The notes under the pieces: generated by a model
Seen by the model: the letters and a program-made list of their open reading frames with translations, nothing else
Told to the model about the DNA's origin: nothing
Database searches by the model: none
Position numbers and translations under genes: made by a program
NCBI GenBank assembly: GCA_016219175.1
Contig: JACRCD010000044.1
Coordinates: 1-64,000, forward strand
From: Deltaproteobacteria bacterium
GTDB taxonomy: Bacteria; Desulfobacterota; Desulfobulbia; Desulfobulbales; SURF-16
Direction: 5' to 3'
Length of the DNA: 64,000 nucleotides
Shown here: positions 52,355 to 60,663 of the stretch, piece by piece
Layout: every line of letters starts with the position of its first letter
Numbering within the stretch: position 1 is the first letter of the stretch

Positions 52355-54502
52355 ATGAACAACCATAATGTCACGGCGGAGTTTCCCAACCTTCCGCCCC
52401 GGCTGGCTGGGCTGGCGGATCTGGCTGAAAATCTCTGGTGGAGCTGGCATCCGGCGGCCAGGATGCTCTTTAAGATGATCAACAGGCAGGCCTGGAAGGC
52501 AAGCATCCACAACCCCGATAAGATGCTGAAGGAGATCCCCAGGGAGGTCTTGCAGGCCGCGGCGGACAACCCCGATTATATGCGCTCCTACGACCTGGTC
52601 ATGTACCGGTATCATAAGTACATGATCAAGAAGGGCTGCTCGCTTCTGCCTGAAAGCTGCATTCCCGCGCAATTAACCATTGCCTATTTCAGCGCCGAGT
52701 ACGGCCTGCATCGTTCTCTGCCGTTCTATGCCGGCGGGCTCGGTTTTCTGGCCGGTGATTTTCTGAAGGAATGCAGTGATTTGAATGTGCCCATGATCGC
52801 CGTTGGTTTCATGTATCCTGGAGGCTACGTCAACCAGCGGATCAGCGAAGCGGGCTGGCAGGAAAGCGTCAGCCTGGAGCTGGACCGCAACCAGGCCGCC
52901 ATTGCCAAGGTTCTCGATGGGCAGGGAAAGCAGCTTATTGTCAAGGTGCCGATCATTGAGCCCCCGATTTATGTGGCCGTCTGGCGGGTCGATGTGGGGC
53001 GGGTGCCGCTCTACCTGCTCGACACGGACATCGACAACAATGACCCATGGAACAGGGGGATTTCCTCCAGGCTCTATACCGGTGATCTTGAGCAGCGGCT
53101 GCGTCAGGAAATTGTCCTGGGTATCGGCGGCATGGAGGTGCTTGAGGCCCTGCATGTCAAACATTCCGTGGTCCATCTCAACGAGGGCCATGCCGCCTTT
53201 GCCCTGCTGGAGAGGCTGCGCGACCGTTTTGTTCTGGGGTTCACCAGGGAGGACGCCTTTGAGACGGTGAGAAAAACCACGGTTTTCACAACCCACACCC
53301 CGGTGCCCGCCGGCCATGACGTCTTTCCCTTTCCCCTGATGGAAAAATATTTCCGGGACTTCTGGCCTCTTTTGCAGATGGACCGGGATTCCTTTTTCAA
53401 GCTCGGCCTTCACCCGGATGAACCGAACCGGGGCTTTAATATGACCGCCTTCGCCTTGCGGCTGTCCGGCTACCGGAACGGGGTCAGCAGGAAACACGGC
53501 GAGGTTGCCAATAAGATGTGGCAGGGGCTCTGGTCAGAGGCGGATGAAGCCGACCATGGCATTGATTATGTGACCAACGGGGTGCATGTTCCCACCTGGA
53601 TTGAGCCGAAATTTGAACTTCTCTTCAATAAATACCTGGGAACGGATTGGCTGGAGGATCATGATAATCCCTATCTGTGGAAAATGGTGGATGAAATTCC
53701 GGATGATGAGCTGTGGAAAACCCACCTGTGGCTGAAGATAAAACTCTTTAACGTCATCCGCGAAAGGGCCAGGCAACGGTGGACCAATGACCGGTCGCAC
53801 CCTTCCATGGCCCTGGCCTGCGGCACCCTGCTTGACCCTTCCGTCTTGACCATCGGTTTTGCCAGAAGGTTTGCCACCTACAAACGCGCCGACCTTATTT
53901 TCCATGATGAGGAGCGGCTGCGCAAACTTCTCGGCGATCAGAGCCAGCCCCTGCAGATTGTTTTTGCCGGCAAGGCGCATCCGGCGGATGATCCCGGCAA
54001 ACTCATCCTGCAGAAGATCTTTAACGCCGCCCGCAATCCAGATTTCTTCGGAAGGATAGCTTTTGTGGAGGATTACGGCGAGCAGGTGGCCCAGTACCTG
54101 GTCCATGGGGTCGATGTCTGGCTGAACACCCCTGTTTTTCCGCTGGAAGCGTGCGGCACCAGCGGCATGAAGGCGTCGCTCAACGGCGTGCCCCATTGCA
54201 GCATTCCGGACGGCTGGTGGCTTGAGGCCTTTAACGGCGTCAACGGCTGGTCGTTTGACGGCGGCGATACCGGAGGCAGCAGGGACCAGATTGATGCCGA
54301 GTCCCTCTACCGGGTGCTGGAGGAAAAGATTGTGCCCCTCTACTACCGGGTGGATGAGAACGGGGTGCCGTCGGCCTGGGTACAGACAATGAAAAACGCC
54401 ATCAAGAGCACGGCGGCGCAATTTTCAGCTCGGCGTATGGTTAGGGAATATGTTGACAAATTCTACAGCAAGGCGGCTCTTTTTACGTCCGAGGTGCTGT
54501 AG
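52355..54502 (+). CDS. glgP: Alpha-glucan phosphorylase (DUF3417 type)
   Basis: A 715-residue GT35 phosphorylase of the DUF3417-containing archaeal/bacterial short type. Conserved blocks are AEFPNLPPRLAGLADLAENLWWSWHP, YFSAEYGLHRSLPFYAGGLGFLAGD, HLNEGHAAFALLER, VFTTHTPVPAGHD and RFATYKRADLIF. Others are FAGKAHPADDPGK (pyridoxal-phosphate region) and TPVFPLEACGTSGMKASLNG. It breaks alpha-1,4-glucan with phosphate to glucose-1-phosphate. GAGGGGG precedes the ATG at 52355; the cbpM gene ends 16 bp before it, so they may be co-transcribed. Confidence 0.93.
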   Translation: MNNHNVTAEFPNLPPRLAGLADLAENLWWSWHPAARMLFKMINRQAWKASIHNPDKMLKEIPREVLQAAADNPDYMRSYDLVMYRYHKYMIKKGCSLLPESCIPAQLTIAYFSAEYGLHRSLPFYAGGLGFLAGDFLKECSDLNVPMIAVGFMYPGGYVNQRISEAGWQESVSLELDRNQAAIAKVLDGQGKQLIVKVPIIEPPIYVAVWRVDVGRVPLYLLDTDIDNNDPWNRGISSRLYTGDLEQRLRQEIVLGIGGMEVLEALHVKHSVVHLNEGHAAFALLERLRDRFVLGFTREDAFETVRKTTVFTTHTPVPAGHDVFPFPLMEKYFRDFWPLLQMDRDSFFKLGLHPDEPNRGFNMTAFALRLSGYRNGVSRKHGEVANKMWQGLWSEADEADHGIDYVTNGVHVPTWIEPKFELLFNKYLGTDWLEDHDNPYLWKMVDEIPDDELWKTHLWLKIKLFNVIRERARQRWTNDRSHPSMALACGTLLDPSVLTIGFARRFATYKRADLIFHDEERLRKLLGDQSQPLQIVFAGKAHPADDPGKLILQKIFNAARNPDFFGRIAFVEDYGEQVAQYLVHGVDVWLNTPVFPLEACGTSGMKASLNGVPHCSIPDGWWLEAFNGVNGWSFDGGDTGGSRDQIDAESLYRVLEEKIVPLYYRVDENGVPSAWVQTMKNAIKSTAAQFSARRMVREYVDKFYSKAALFTSEVL

Positions 54503-54541
54503 GGCGGCGAATCAATCAAACAGGTTTGGGAGAGGACGAGC

Positions 54542-55003
54542 ATGGTTAAAATATCGGCTTTATGGGTGGTCATGGCGGCATGTCTGTTTTTCTGGAGCGG
54601 CTTGTCTTGCCATGCCGAGGAAATGAAGCAGGATGGCCGTTTCGTTGCCAAAGGGGACGGGACCGTGCTGGACGGCAAGAACAAGCTGATGTGGGCGGTG
54701 CAGGACAATGGCGGGGATATCGCCTGGGAGGAGGCCAAATCGTATTGCGAAAAGTTCCGGGCCGGCGGCTATGCCGACTGGCGGCTGCCGACCCTGGCCG
54801 AGCTGGAGACCATTCTTGACCCGGCCAGTGAGAAGCGTTTCAAGACATTTGAGCCGATCACCTTGAGCGGCTGTTGCCCCTGGACCTCGGACACCAGGCA
54901 AAACAGGGCGAAAACCATATTCTTCATGATGGGTGAGATGAATTCTTTTGTGAAGACGACCACCAGCAGCATGCGGGCCCTGCCGGTGCGGAATGCACCG
55001 TGA
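54542..55003 (+). CDS. Secreted Lcl/DUF1566-domain protein
   Basis: A 153-residue protein with a signal peptide (about 1-25) and a Lcl_C/DUF1566-type domain: RFVAKGDGTVLDGKNKLMWA, WEEAKSYCEKFRAGGYADWRLPTLAEL, then CCPWTSDTR. Members are extracytoplasmic and often linked to adhesion or sensing, with no defined reaction. GAGG lies upstream of the ATG. It follows glgP by 39 bp in the same direction. Confidence 0.82.
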   Translation: MVKISALWVVMAACLFFWSGLSCHAEEMKQDGRFVAKGDGTVLDGKNKLMWAVQDNGGDIAWEEAKSYCEKFRAGGYADWRLPTLAELETILDPASEKRFKTFEPITLSGCCPWTSDTRQNRAKTIFFMMGEMNSFVKTTTSSMRALPVRNAP

Positions 55004-55184
55004 TCCTTGCGCCTGCTTTTTCGGTGGCGCATGACGATATGGCTCCGTGGGTCAAAAGGTTACGAAGGGGTGTGGGTTTGGCCGGATCTCCGAGTATCCC
55101 GGGGCCAGTCGGCAGTGACGCCATCTCTTTATGACCACTGTGCAATAGATAAATATATTCCCATAATTTCAAGGAACTGCCCTC

Positions 55185-55559
55185 ATGCCTAAGTTGAAGT
55201 TGCTCATCGCCGAAGATTCCAAGTCCATGCAGAACTTTTACAGAACAATGCTGTCAGCTGATCACTATGAACAAAAAATCGTTCCGGACGGCGAGCAGGC
55301 ACTGGAAGAATATAAGGCCTGGCGGCCGGACATCATTCTACTTGATATGAATATGCCTGTCATGAACGGCTATCAGACCCTGAAAACCATCAGGGAGAGT
55401 TGCCTGGACAAGTCGACCACCATCATCATGGTCACCTCGGCCAGTGAAAAGCATGACATCATCGCCTGCGCCAAGCTTGGCATCCAGGGATATATCGTCA
55501 AGCCATTTAAGGCCGAGGCCATCAATAAGGCCATTCTGCAATATCATAAGGTATCTTGA
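55185..55559 (+). CDS. CheY-like single-domain response regulator
   Basis: A 124-residue receiver: acidic pair in LIAEDSKSMQNF, phospho-acceptor Asp in IILLDMNMPVMNG (about 53), Thr/Ser in VTSAS and Lys in YIVKPFKAE. There is no output domain. It may serve in phosphorelay or chemotaxis with one of the many orphan kinases here. AAGGA lies nine bases upstream of the ATG. Confidence 0.9.
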   Translation: MPKLKLLIAEDSKSMQNFYRTMLSADHYEQKIVPDGEQALEEYKAWRPDIILLDMNMPVMNGYQTLKTIRESCLDKSTTIIMVTSASEKHDIIACAKLGIQGYIVKPFKAEAINKAILQYHKVS

Positions 55560-55641
55560 AAAAATAGACCTTTCTCGATTCCGTTTGTCTTGAGTCTGCA
55601 ATACCTACGGTTTGAGAACAAGTCATGAGAACAGGATCACT

Positions 55642-56052
55642 ATGAAGCCCTGCCGTGAGTGTAAACAGCAGATATCTGAACAGGCATTTTCCTGCCCGCA
55701 TTGCGGGGCGCCTTTTCCGGCAAAGGTGAAATGGGACGGCTGGGGTTTTGAATATAAATCCGGACTGACCGTATTCGGACTGCCGCTTGTTCATGTCTCC
55801 TTCAAGTACCGGCCAAACAGGGGGCCTGTGGTGGCAAAAGGGATTCTGGCCATCGGACAATTCGCCTGCGGACTTCTGACCATATCTCAGTTCGGGATCG
55901 GAGTGGTCAGCATCAGTCAGTTCACGGTCGCGGGGTTCGCGCTTGCCCAGTTCGCCCTGGGGTACTCGATCATCGCCCAAATGGGCCTCTATATCCATTC
56001 GGGACGCGGCCAGGTGGTGCGCAGCATAGCCAAACTGCTCGGGTTACCCTGA
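55642..56052 (+). CDS. Zinc-ribbon membrane-like protein of unknown function
   Basis: A 136-residue protein: an N-terminal zinc ribbon (CRECKQQISEQAFSCPHCG), then FEYKSGLTVFGLPLVHVSFKYRP and a hydrophobic repeat region (AKGILAIGQFACG, LLTISQFGIG, VVSISQFTVAG, FALAQFALG) with a ten-residue rhythm ending in IQ/AQF. It is probably a membrane or beta-helix-like protein of a known but uncharacterised family. AGGA six bases before the ATG at 55642 supports this start. Confidence 0.72.
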   Translation: MKPCRECKQQISEQAFSCPHCGAPFPAKVKWDGWGFEYKSGLTVFGLPLVHVSFKYRPNRGPVVAKGILAIGQFACGLLTISQFGIGVVSISQFTVAGFALAQFALGYSIIAQMGLYIHSGRGQVVRSIAKLLGLP

Positions 56053-56108
56053 ATTTTTCAAGACCTTGTTCCCCGTTGTCTCGTGAATAATTAATGTCCC
56101 CGGATGGG

Positions 56109-56738
56109 TCATTTCACCCGGTGAATCTTGCATATTTCGTCCAGGCCGGTGATGCAGACATTGAGATCCTTCAGCAATCCGTCCTCAAGGCCGTAGATCC
56201 AGCCGTGCACGGTCAGGGACTGGCCGGATTTCCAGGCGTTCTGGACAATGGTGGTATGGCAGACATTGGCCACCTGTTCAACGACGTTGAGTTCGCAGAG
56301 CAGGTTTATTTTTTCCTGTTCAGTGGGCAAGGCCTCGATTTCCGCCTGATGAAAACGGTAGACATCCTTGATGTGCCGCAGCCAGTTGTCAATCAGCCCG
56401 TGTTCCCTGGGTTCCAGCGCCGCCCTGATGCCATTGCAGCCATAATGGCCGCAGACGATGATGTGTTTTATTTTTAAGACATCAACGGCATACTGGATAA
56501 CCGAGAGACAGTTCAGGTCCGTATGGACGACGACGTTGGCGATATTGCGGTGCACAAATATCTCGCCGGGCAGCATGTCGACAATCTGGTTTGCCGGCAC
56601 CCGGCTGTCGGCGCAGCCGATCCATAAATACTCCGGATGCTGCTGGGTCGACAGTCTGGTGAAGAAATCCCGGTCCGCCTTTGTGGTCGTTTCCGCCCAT
56701 TTCCTGTTTTTGTCAAAAAGATGTTGCAAGGCCTGCAT
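56109..56738 (-). CDS. can: Beta-class carbonic anhydrase
   Basis: A 209-residue beta-carbonic anhydrase. Zinc ligands are clear: CADSR near 42-46, and HYGC (His98, Cys101), with the Asp-Arg dyad in ADSR. Others: HRNIANVV, LNVVEQVANV, VHGWIYGLEDG. It hydrates CO2 to bicarbonate in the cytoplasm, supporting carboxylation and pH balance in anaerobes. It is transcribed alone, divergent from the neighbouring element A6. Confidence 0.95.
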   Translation of the reverse strand: MQALQHLFDKNRKWAETTTKADRDFFTRLSTQQHPEYLWIGCADSRVPANQIVDMLPGEIFVHRNIANVVVHTDLNCLSVIQYAVDVLKIKHIIVCGHYGCNGIRAALEPREHGLIDNWLRHIKDVYRFHQAEIEALPTEQEKINLLCELNVVEQVANVCHTTIVQNAWKSGQSLTVHGWIYGLEDGLLKDLNVCITGLDEICKIHRVK

Positions 56739-56853
56739 GAAGGTTCCTCAAGGGGAAGTGATTTGTGAAAATACGAAGCTCTTTTTATCATTAATCGGAT
56801 CAAGATTCGATAACTAATTGTGCGCCAGGAGATTTCTCGGGCCGGGAAAGTAA

Positions 56854-57014
56854 GATGAACTCGTAAAAAGTCGGCGACAAAGCCCAGATGGCTAAGTAAC
56901 AAAATTCGATATACAAGGCGTAGTGTATTTTTGAGAGTGAGGCAATACATGTGGTATGCCGAACGAACAAAAATGCGCTACAACGCAGTAGATCGGATTT
57001 TTTACGACGCCATC
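56854..57014 (-). mobile_element. MITE-like element A, copy A6 (161 bp)
   Basis: Begins GATGAACTCGTAAAAAGTC and ends TTTTACGACGCCATC. Perfect 6-bp target duplications AAGTAA at 56848-56853 and 57015-57020. Opposite orientation to A7, 865 bp away. Confidence 0.85.
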
Positions 57015-57046
57015 AAGTAAAGAGCGAGGTATCAGGGCAAGGGGGA

Positions 57047-57083
57047 AGGGCCGGGGAGTGTGGCTGTCACACTCCCCGGCCCT
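57047..57083. terminator. Perfect 16-bp hairpin
   Basis: AGGGCCGGGGAGTGTG (57047-57062), a five-base loop, and its exact complement (57068-57083). It lies 43 bp past the end of the PilZ-like gene, read on the minus strand. No U-tract on either side, so it may work as a Rho-aided or transcript-stabilising hairpin. Confidence 0.5.
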
Positions 57084-57125
57084 AGGGGGGGAGGGGGAAA
57101 GATATATAATTATTTTACCGCGGGC

Positions 57126-57476
57126 TTAATGGACACAGCGGGCAATGAACTGGTCCAACTGCAGGGCCTGGGCCGGTGAAAGCCCTTTAAAGCTGACATA
57201 ATGATGTCTTATCCGCACCATATCCGTGGGAACCCTGATATCGGAAACGGTTTGCACCGGGATGTTTTTCAGGCTGAAGCCGTCATAGACAACATCCATG
57301 CTGGCAGGGTTAGTAAACCACTGCTCATTGCCGACATAGCGGAAAACAAGCCCTACTTTGTTAATTTTAATGATATGAAACGGGATGGCAAAGTCGAAAA
57401 TGGCAAGAGTGCGGTCTTTGGTTTCGAACTGTCTGTCACTGTTTTCACTGAGCAACCCGGCGGTTAAAGCGTTCAT
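57126..57476 (-). CDS. PilZ-like domain protein
   Basis: A 116-residue protein resembling the second half of PilZ domains: INKVGLVFRYVGNEQWF (strand pair), MDVVYDGFSLKNIPV, VRIRHHYVSFKGLSPAQALQLDQFIARC. The canonical RxxxR and (D/N)xSxxG c-di-GMP motifs are not seen, so it may not bind the nucleotide. AGAGGG lies six bases before the ATG at 57476, which rules out 12 more codons upstream. It stands alone between repeats. Confidence 0.6.
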   Translation of the reverse strand: MNALTAGLLSENSDRQFETKDRTLAIFDFAIPFHIIKINKVGLVFRYVGNEQWFTNPASMDVVYDGFSLKNIPVQTVSDIRVPTDMVRIRHHYVSFKGLSPAQALQLDQFIARCVH

Positions 57477-57792
57477 GATCAGCCCTCTCTTTGTATTTGG
57501 TCGTCTTCTCATTTTTGCTTTTCACTTTGATTATTTGATTGTGCAAGACCCATACCACATGGTGGTTTTTTGTTGTTTCTCTTTTGTTTTCGACTGGTTA
57601 ACCTGAGGGAGGGTGATATAGCGCAAAGAACGGGGCTGGGTTATTCACCGTTTGTGTGGTGAAATAACCCAGTTTCTGGCGAGGTGCTGGTCAAATTCCG
57701 GGAGAAATACCGAGAAAAGGGGGGGGGTGATGGGGGGGTAAGCCGCTGTCACAAAATAACATCGTCATTAAATTCCCATGAGCGGCATAAGG
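57477..57792. other. Intergenic region with stem-loop
   Basis: A 316-bp stretch upstream of the PilZ-like gene. One imperfect stem-loop, CTGGGTTATTCACC (57636-57649) pairing with GGTGAAATAACCCAG (57658-57672), is followed by TTT and could terminate a short transcript. A 5-bp stem ACCAC/GTGGT at 57554-57566 is followed by six T. No gene is seen. Confidence 0.35.
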
Positions 57793-58093
57793 AGAGGCTC
57801 TTGCAAAATAAGCAAAAGAGTGCTTCCTGTCATTTCGACCGAAGGGAGAAATCTAATAAAATCAAGGCGATCAAAGATGATGGCGTCGTAAAAAATCCGG
57901 TCTACTGCGTTGTAGCGTATTTTTGTCCGTTCGGCATACCACATGTATAGCCTCACTCCCAAAAATACACTACGCCTTGTATATCGAATTTTGTTACTTA
58001 GCCATCCGGGCTTTGTCGCCGACTTTTTACGAGTTTATCAAAGATTCCTCACGGCGTTCGGAATGACACGCAAGTTCATTTTGCATGAGCCTC
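57793..58093 (+). mobile_element. MITE-like element B, copy B3, interrupted by element A7
   Basis: AGAGGCTCTTGCAAAATAAG starts it at 57793 and ATTTTGCATGAGCCTC ends it. Removing the 161-bp insertion and one copy of its 6-bp duplication leaves 134 bp, exactly the length of copy B1. A nested insertion, so element A was active after B settled here. Confidence 0.75.
57879..58039 (+). mobile_element. MITE-like element A, copy A7 (161 bp), inserted in B3
   Basis: Begins GATGGCGTCGTAAAAAATC and ends GACTTTTTACGAGTTTATC. Perfect 6-bp duplications AAAGAT at 57873-57878 and 58040-58045. These six bases occur once in copy B1, showing the clean insertion site. Confidence 0.85.
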
Positions 58094-58134
58094 ACGAAAT
58101 AGATATAAATGCCCAAGTTATTTCGTAACGGCCC

Positions 58135-58920
58135 CTAAATAGTATTTTTCTGTCCGCAGAACCACTTCGCCAGATTTTTGGCCAGGAGGAGATTGCCGTC
58201 CTGCAGAAACTGGTTCTGGAAAATGGCGTCATCACCAAAAACAACAAATTCGCCTGATCCGTTTTTACCGGCCAGCACCAGGGAAAAGGCCTGCACTGCG
58301 TCTTGTTCATTGAGTTCGCCGTTCTGATTCAGGTCAACCCAGGCTTTATGGGTGGTGCGGGCAACAATGCTGATATCCTTTTTCTTTTCCAGCAGGGCCC
58401 AGCCTCCGTATACATTAAAGCTCTTCAGCCCCTCGGTCAGAGGGTGGGGGGTCAGGTCCTTGATCTGAAAATTCTTGGGATTGTTATCGATAATATTTTC
58501 CTGCTCGGCAACAGCGGCATTTGACACGGCAACCCCCATCTGCGGCAGCAGCCCGGTGAGCGGCTGGGCGATGTGGGCCATGACCGCCAGTTTGCCGCCG
58601 TGGTAAACGAATTTCATGATGGACAGCACCTCGGGCGGGGTGATGGGGGCAAAGGGGCCGGAGATGATGAGCACATTCACCCCTTTCAGGACGTCGTCGG
58701 TAATGGGGGTGGTGGTTGTTTTAATCTCGGCCCCCTGCTTGACAAAAACAGCGGCCAGGCCGGATAGGTCAAGGGGGCGTTCCGTTTCCACCAGAAACTG
58801 CTGGCCGTGAGACTGGTCAAACAGCACGACGGGGCCGGCGGCCCGCGCTGCGGGTGAGGCAAGGAGAAAAACGGTGAAAGCAATGATTATTGCTGCGCAT
58901 CGGTGCATAAAGAGAGTCAT
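58135..58920 (-). CDS. Secreted DUF4350-like protein with EF-hand-like loop
   Basis: A 261-residue exported protein: signal peptide (about 1-28, ending ARA), a DUF4350/GATase-like fold (VVLFDQSHGQQFLVETERPL, GVNVLIISGPFAPITPPEV, GGKLAVMAHIAQP) and an EF-hand-like loop DLNQNGELNEQD (about 205). The loop suggests calcium binding. It may be an envelope sensor or part of an ABC-related complex; unknown. The ATG at 58920 has AGGAAA upstream and overlaps the stop of the ParB-like gene by four bases, so the two are coupled. Confidence 0.72.
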   Translation of the reverse strand: MTLFMHRCAAIIIAFTVFLLASPAARAAGPVVLFDQSHGQQFLVETERPLDLSGLAAVFVKQGAEIKTTTTPITDDVLKGVNVLIISGPFAPITPPEVLSIMKFVYHGGKLAVMAHIAQPLTGLLPQMGVAVSNAAVAEQENIIDNNPKNFQIKDLTPHPLTEGLKSFNVYGGWALLEKKKDISIVARTTHKAWVDLNQNGELNEQDAVQAFSLVLAGKNGSGEFVVFGDDAIFQNQFLQDGNLLLAKNLAKWFCGQKNTI

Positions 58921-59882
58921 GGGCTTGGTTTCCTCGTGTCGGCTGCGGGAAAAAGATCTTTGATCCTTTCCCATATTGTCAGAAAATGATCCCTGTTGTG
59001 ACAGGACAGGGTGAAGACAAGTTCGTCTTTTTCAAAGGATGGACTGGGTTCAAGGCGTGCGTCCCCCGGCAGGTGCAGTCCCGTGGTAAAATGTTGAAAT
59101 TCTTTCTCGGCCAGGCTCAGCCGCGGAAAGCGGGCGCGGGTGAGCCACCTCATCAGATTGGCGGTTTTCTGCGGGATGTTTGCCTCGGGATGGTGGATGA
59201 TGTCGTCCACCTCGGGATCCGCCAGCAGGGCGGAGATGGAGGTGTTGCCACGGGCCGCGAGCTCCCGGCAGCTAATTGCCAGTTTCTTCTGATTGCCGAC
59301 GCTGAGATGCAGCGAGCTTATGGCGGCAAACAGGGTCATGCGGTCGCTGAAGGAAAACTTGCCCAGTTCAAAAGCCACCTTGTCGTCAAGAGTCCCTTCG
59401 TGAACCGCGGCAATAAGAGGTTCTTCCAGTTCAAGGAGCTTGAGATCGCGGCCAATGAGATAGGTTGATGATGCCAATCCCATCAGGGGTAGGAAGCGTG
59501 TCGCCAATTGCTCCTCATCAAGCCATTGCCGGCATTTTTTAAAAAAAACAGCCCTCTCCACCGGGGTGAGGGGACGGGACAGCAGGGCGTCCTCCAGGCA
59601 GATGGCCCAGGTGGCAATCTCGTCTGTTTTGTCAGTGATCTTGTGGCAGTCATAGGAGGCGGCCGGGGCGATCCGCCAGGCGGCGAGCAATCTCTTCCTC
59701 CCGGAGACGATAACAAATGAAGAGTGGGATTTCTCCTTGACAATGGGGGGATGGAGAATGCCGCAACGTTCGATGGATTGGCACAGGGCCGCGGGCGCTT
59801 CCGCAAGGCAAAAAGGCGGCGCCAGGGAATAGCTCTCGTCCGATAAATCGATATGGTTGATGTTGATACGGGATATATGCAT
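58917..59882 (-). CDS. ParB/Srx-like domain protein
   Basis: A 321-residue protein with a ParB-like N-terminal domain (about 1-95; ALCQSIERCGILHPPIVKE, FVIVSGRKRLLAAWR) and a helical central region (LTPVERAVFFKKCRQWLDEE, GLASSTYLIGRDLKLLELEEPL) like the ParB HTH. A C-terminal region of unclear fold follows. The start at 59882 has AGGAG right upstream; the frame runs further but is the antisense of the RibD-like gene. No ParA is adjacent, so a role in chromosome segregation is doubtful; regulatory or Noc-like use is possible. Confidence 0.72.
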   Translation of the reverse strand: MHISRININHIDLSDESYSLAPPFCLAEAPAALCQSIERCGILHPPIVKEKSHSSFVIVSGRKRLLAAWRIAPAASYDCHKITDKTDEIATWAICLEDALLSRPLTPVERAVFFKKCRQWLDEEQLATRFLPLMGLASSTYLIGRDLKLLELEEPLIAAVHEGTLDDKVAFELGKFSFSDRMTLFAAISSLHLSVGNQKKLAISCRELAARGNTSISALLADPEVDDIIHHPEANIPQKTANLMRWLTRARFPRLSLAEKEFQHFTTGLHLPGDARLEPSPSFEKDELVFTLSCHNRDHFLTIWERIKDLFPAADTRKPSP

Positions 59883-59991
59883 AATCTCCTCTTTGGCGTT
59901 GCGCTTTTCTCTCCTGGCTATATACTGCAAAAAGCCCAAACCTATAAAGATAATTTTTAACAAAGCTGTCCGGTTATGATTAGATGGAAGA

Positions 59992-60663
59992 ATGATTGTT
60001 AACAAGAGGCAGGACGTGCGGGTTATCATGATTGCCGCCATCACCCTGTGCGGACGTATCAGTCCCGCACCGGTAGGGAGCGGGCTGGACCGGCGTTTCC
60101 TTGAGAAAATGCGGGACGAAAGCGACGCCAGTCTCATGGGCTGCGGCACCTTGCGCCGGGATAATCCGGAAATGCGCGGCAGCGGGGAAGGATGGCGGCA
60201 TCGGTTGCGGGCCTTTATCACCGCTTCAGGCCATGTCCCGCTGCGGGAGAAGGCAGTTTTCGCCAGAGGCCCCGCCCCGCTGGTTTTTACCGGGCCTAAC
60301 CTTGTCGATACCCTTGGCGTGCTGCTGGCGGGTAAGGCGGAGGTTCTCGCTTTGCCCGCGGGTTCGGGCGGCTTGTCCATTGGTGGGGCGATTGCGGAAC
60401 TGGGGAGGCGGGGAGCGCGGTCGGTGCTGCTGGAAGGCGGCTCCCTGCTCAATTACCATGCCCTCCGGCAGAGGGTGGTGGATGAAATCATGGTGACGAT
60501 CACCCCGCAACTTTCAGGCGATGAAAACGGCGCCACCCTGGCGGATGGTCCCACTCCCCTGGGCGCGCCCTTTTTGCCCCTGGGTCTTGTTTCCTGCCGT
60601 CAGGAAGCCACGGGCGAGATTTTTGCCCGTTACCAGATACTTTATGAGGATAACCATGCATAA
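59992..60663 (+). CDS. RibD C-terminal-like reductase
   Basis: A 223-residue RibD_C/dihydrofolate-reductase-fold protein: IMIAAITLCGRISP, GSGLDRRFLEKMRDESDASLMGCGTLRRDNPEM, VLLEGGSLLNYHALRQRVVDEI. It resembles the reductase half of RibD (5-amino-6-ribosylaminouracil reductase) without the deaminase. Start uncertain: ATG 59992, or GTG 60016 with GAGG six bases before. It is the first of four closely packed genes, ahead of a PP-loop protein and FolE2, and may act on a pterin or related substrate. Confidence 0.8.
   Translation: MIVNKRQDVRVIMIAAITLCGRISPAPVGSGLDRRFLEKMRDESDASLMGCGTLRRDNPEMRGSGEGWRHRLRAFITASGHVPLREKAVFARGPAPLVFTGPNLVDTLGVLLAGKAEVLALPAGSGGLSIGGAIAELGRRGARSVLLEGGSLLNYHALRQRVVDEIMVTITPQLSGDENGATLADGPTPLGAPFLPLGLVSCRQEATGEIFARYQILYEDNHA

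Noticed and set aside
58917..60452. 511-codon version of the ParB-like protein
   Set aside because: The N-terminal extension is the antisense of the RibD-like gene; AGGAG precedes the ATG at 59882.
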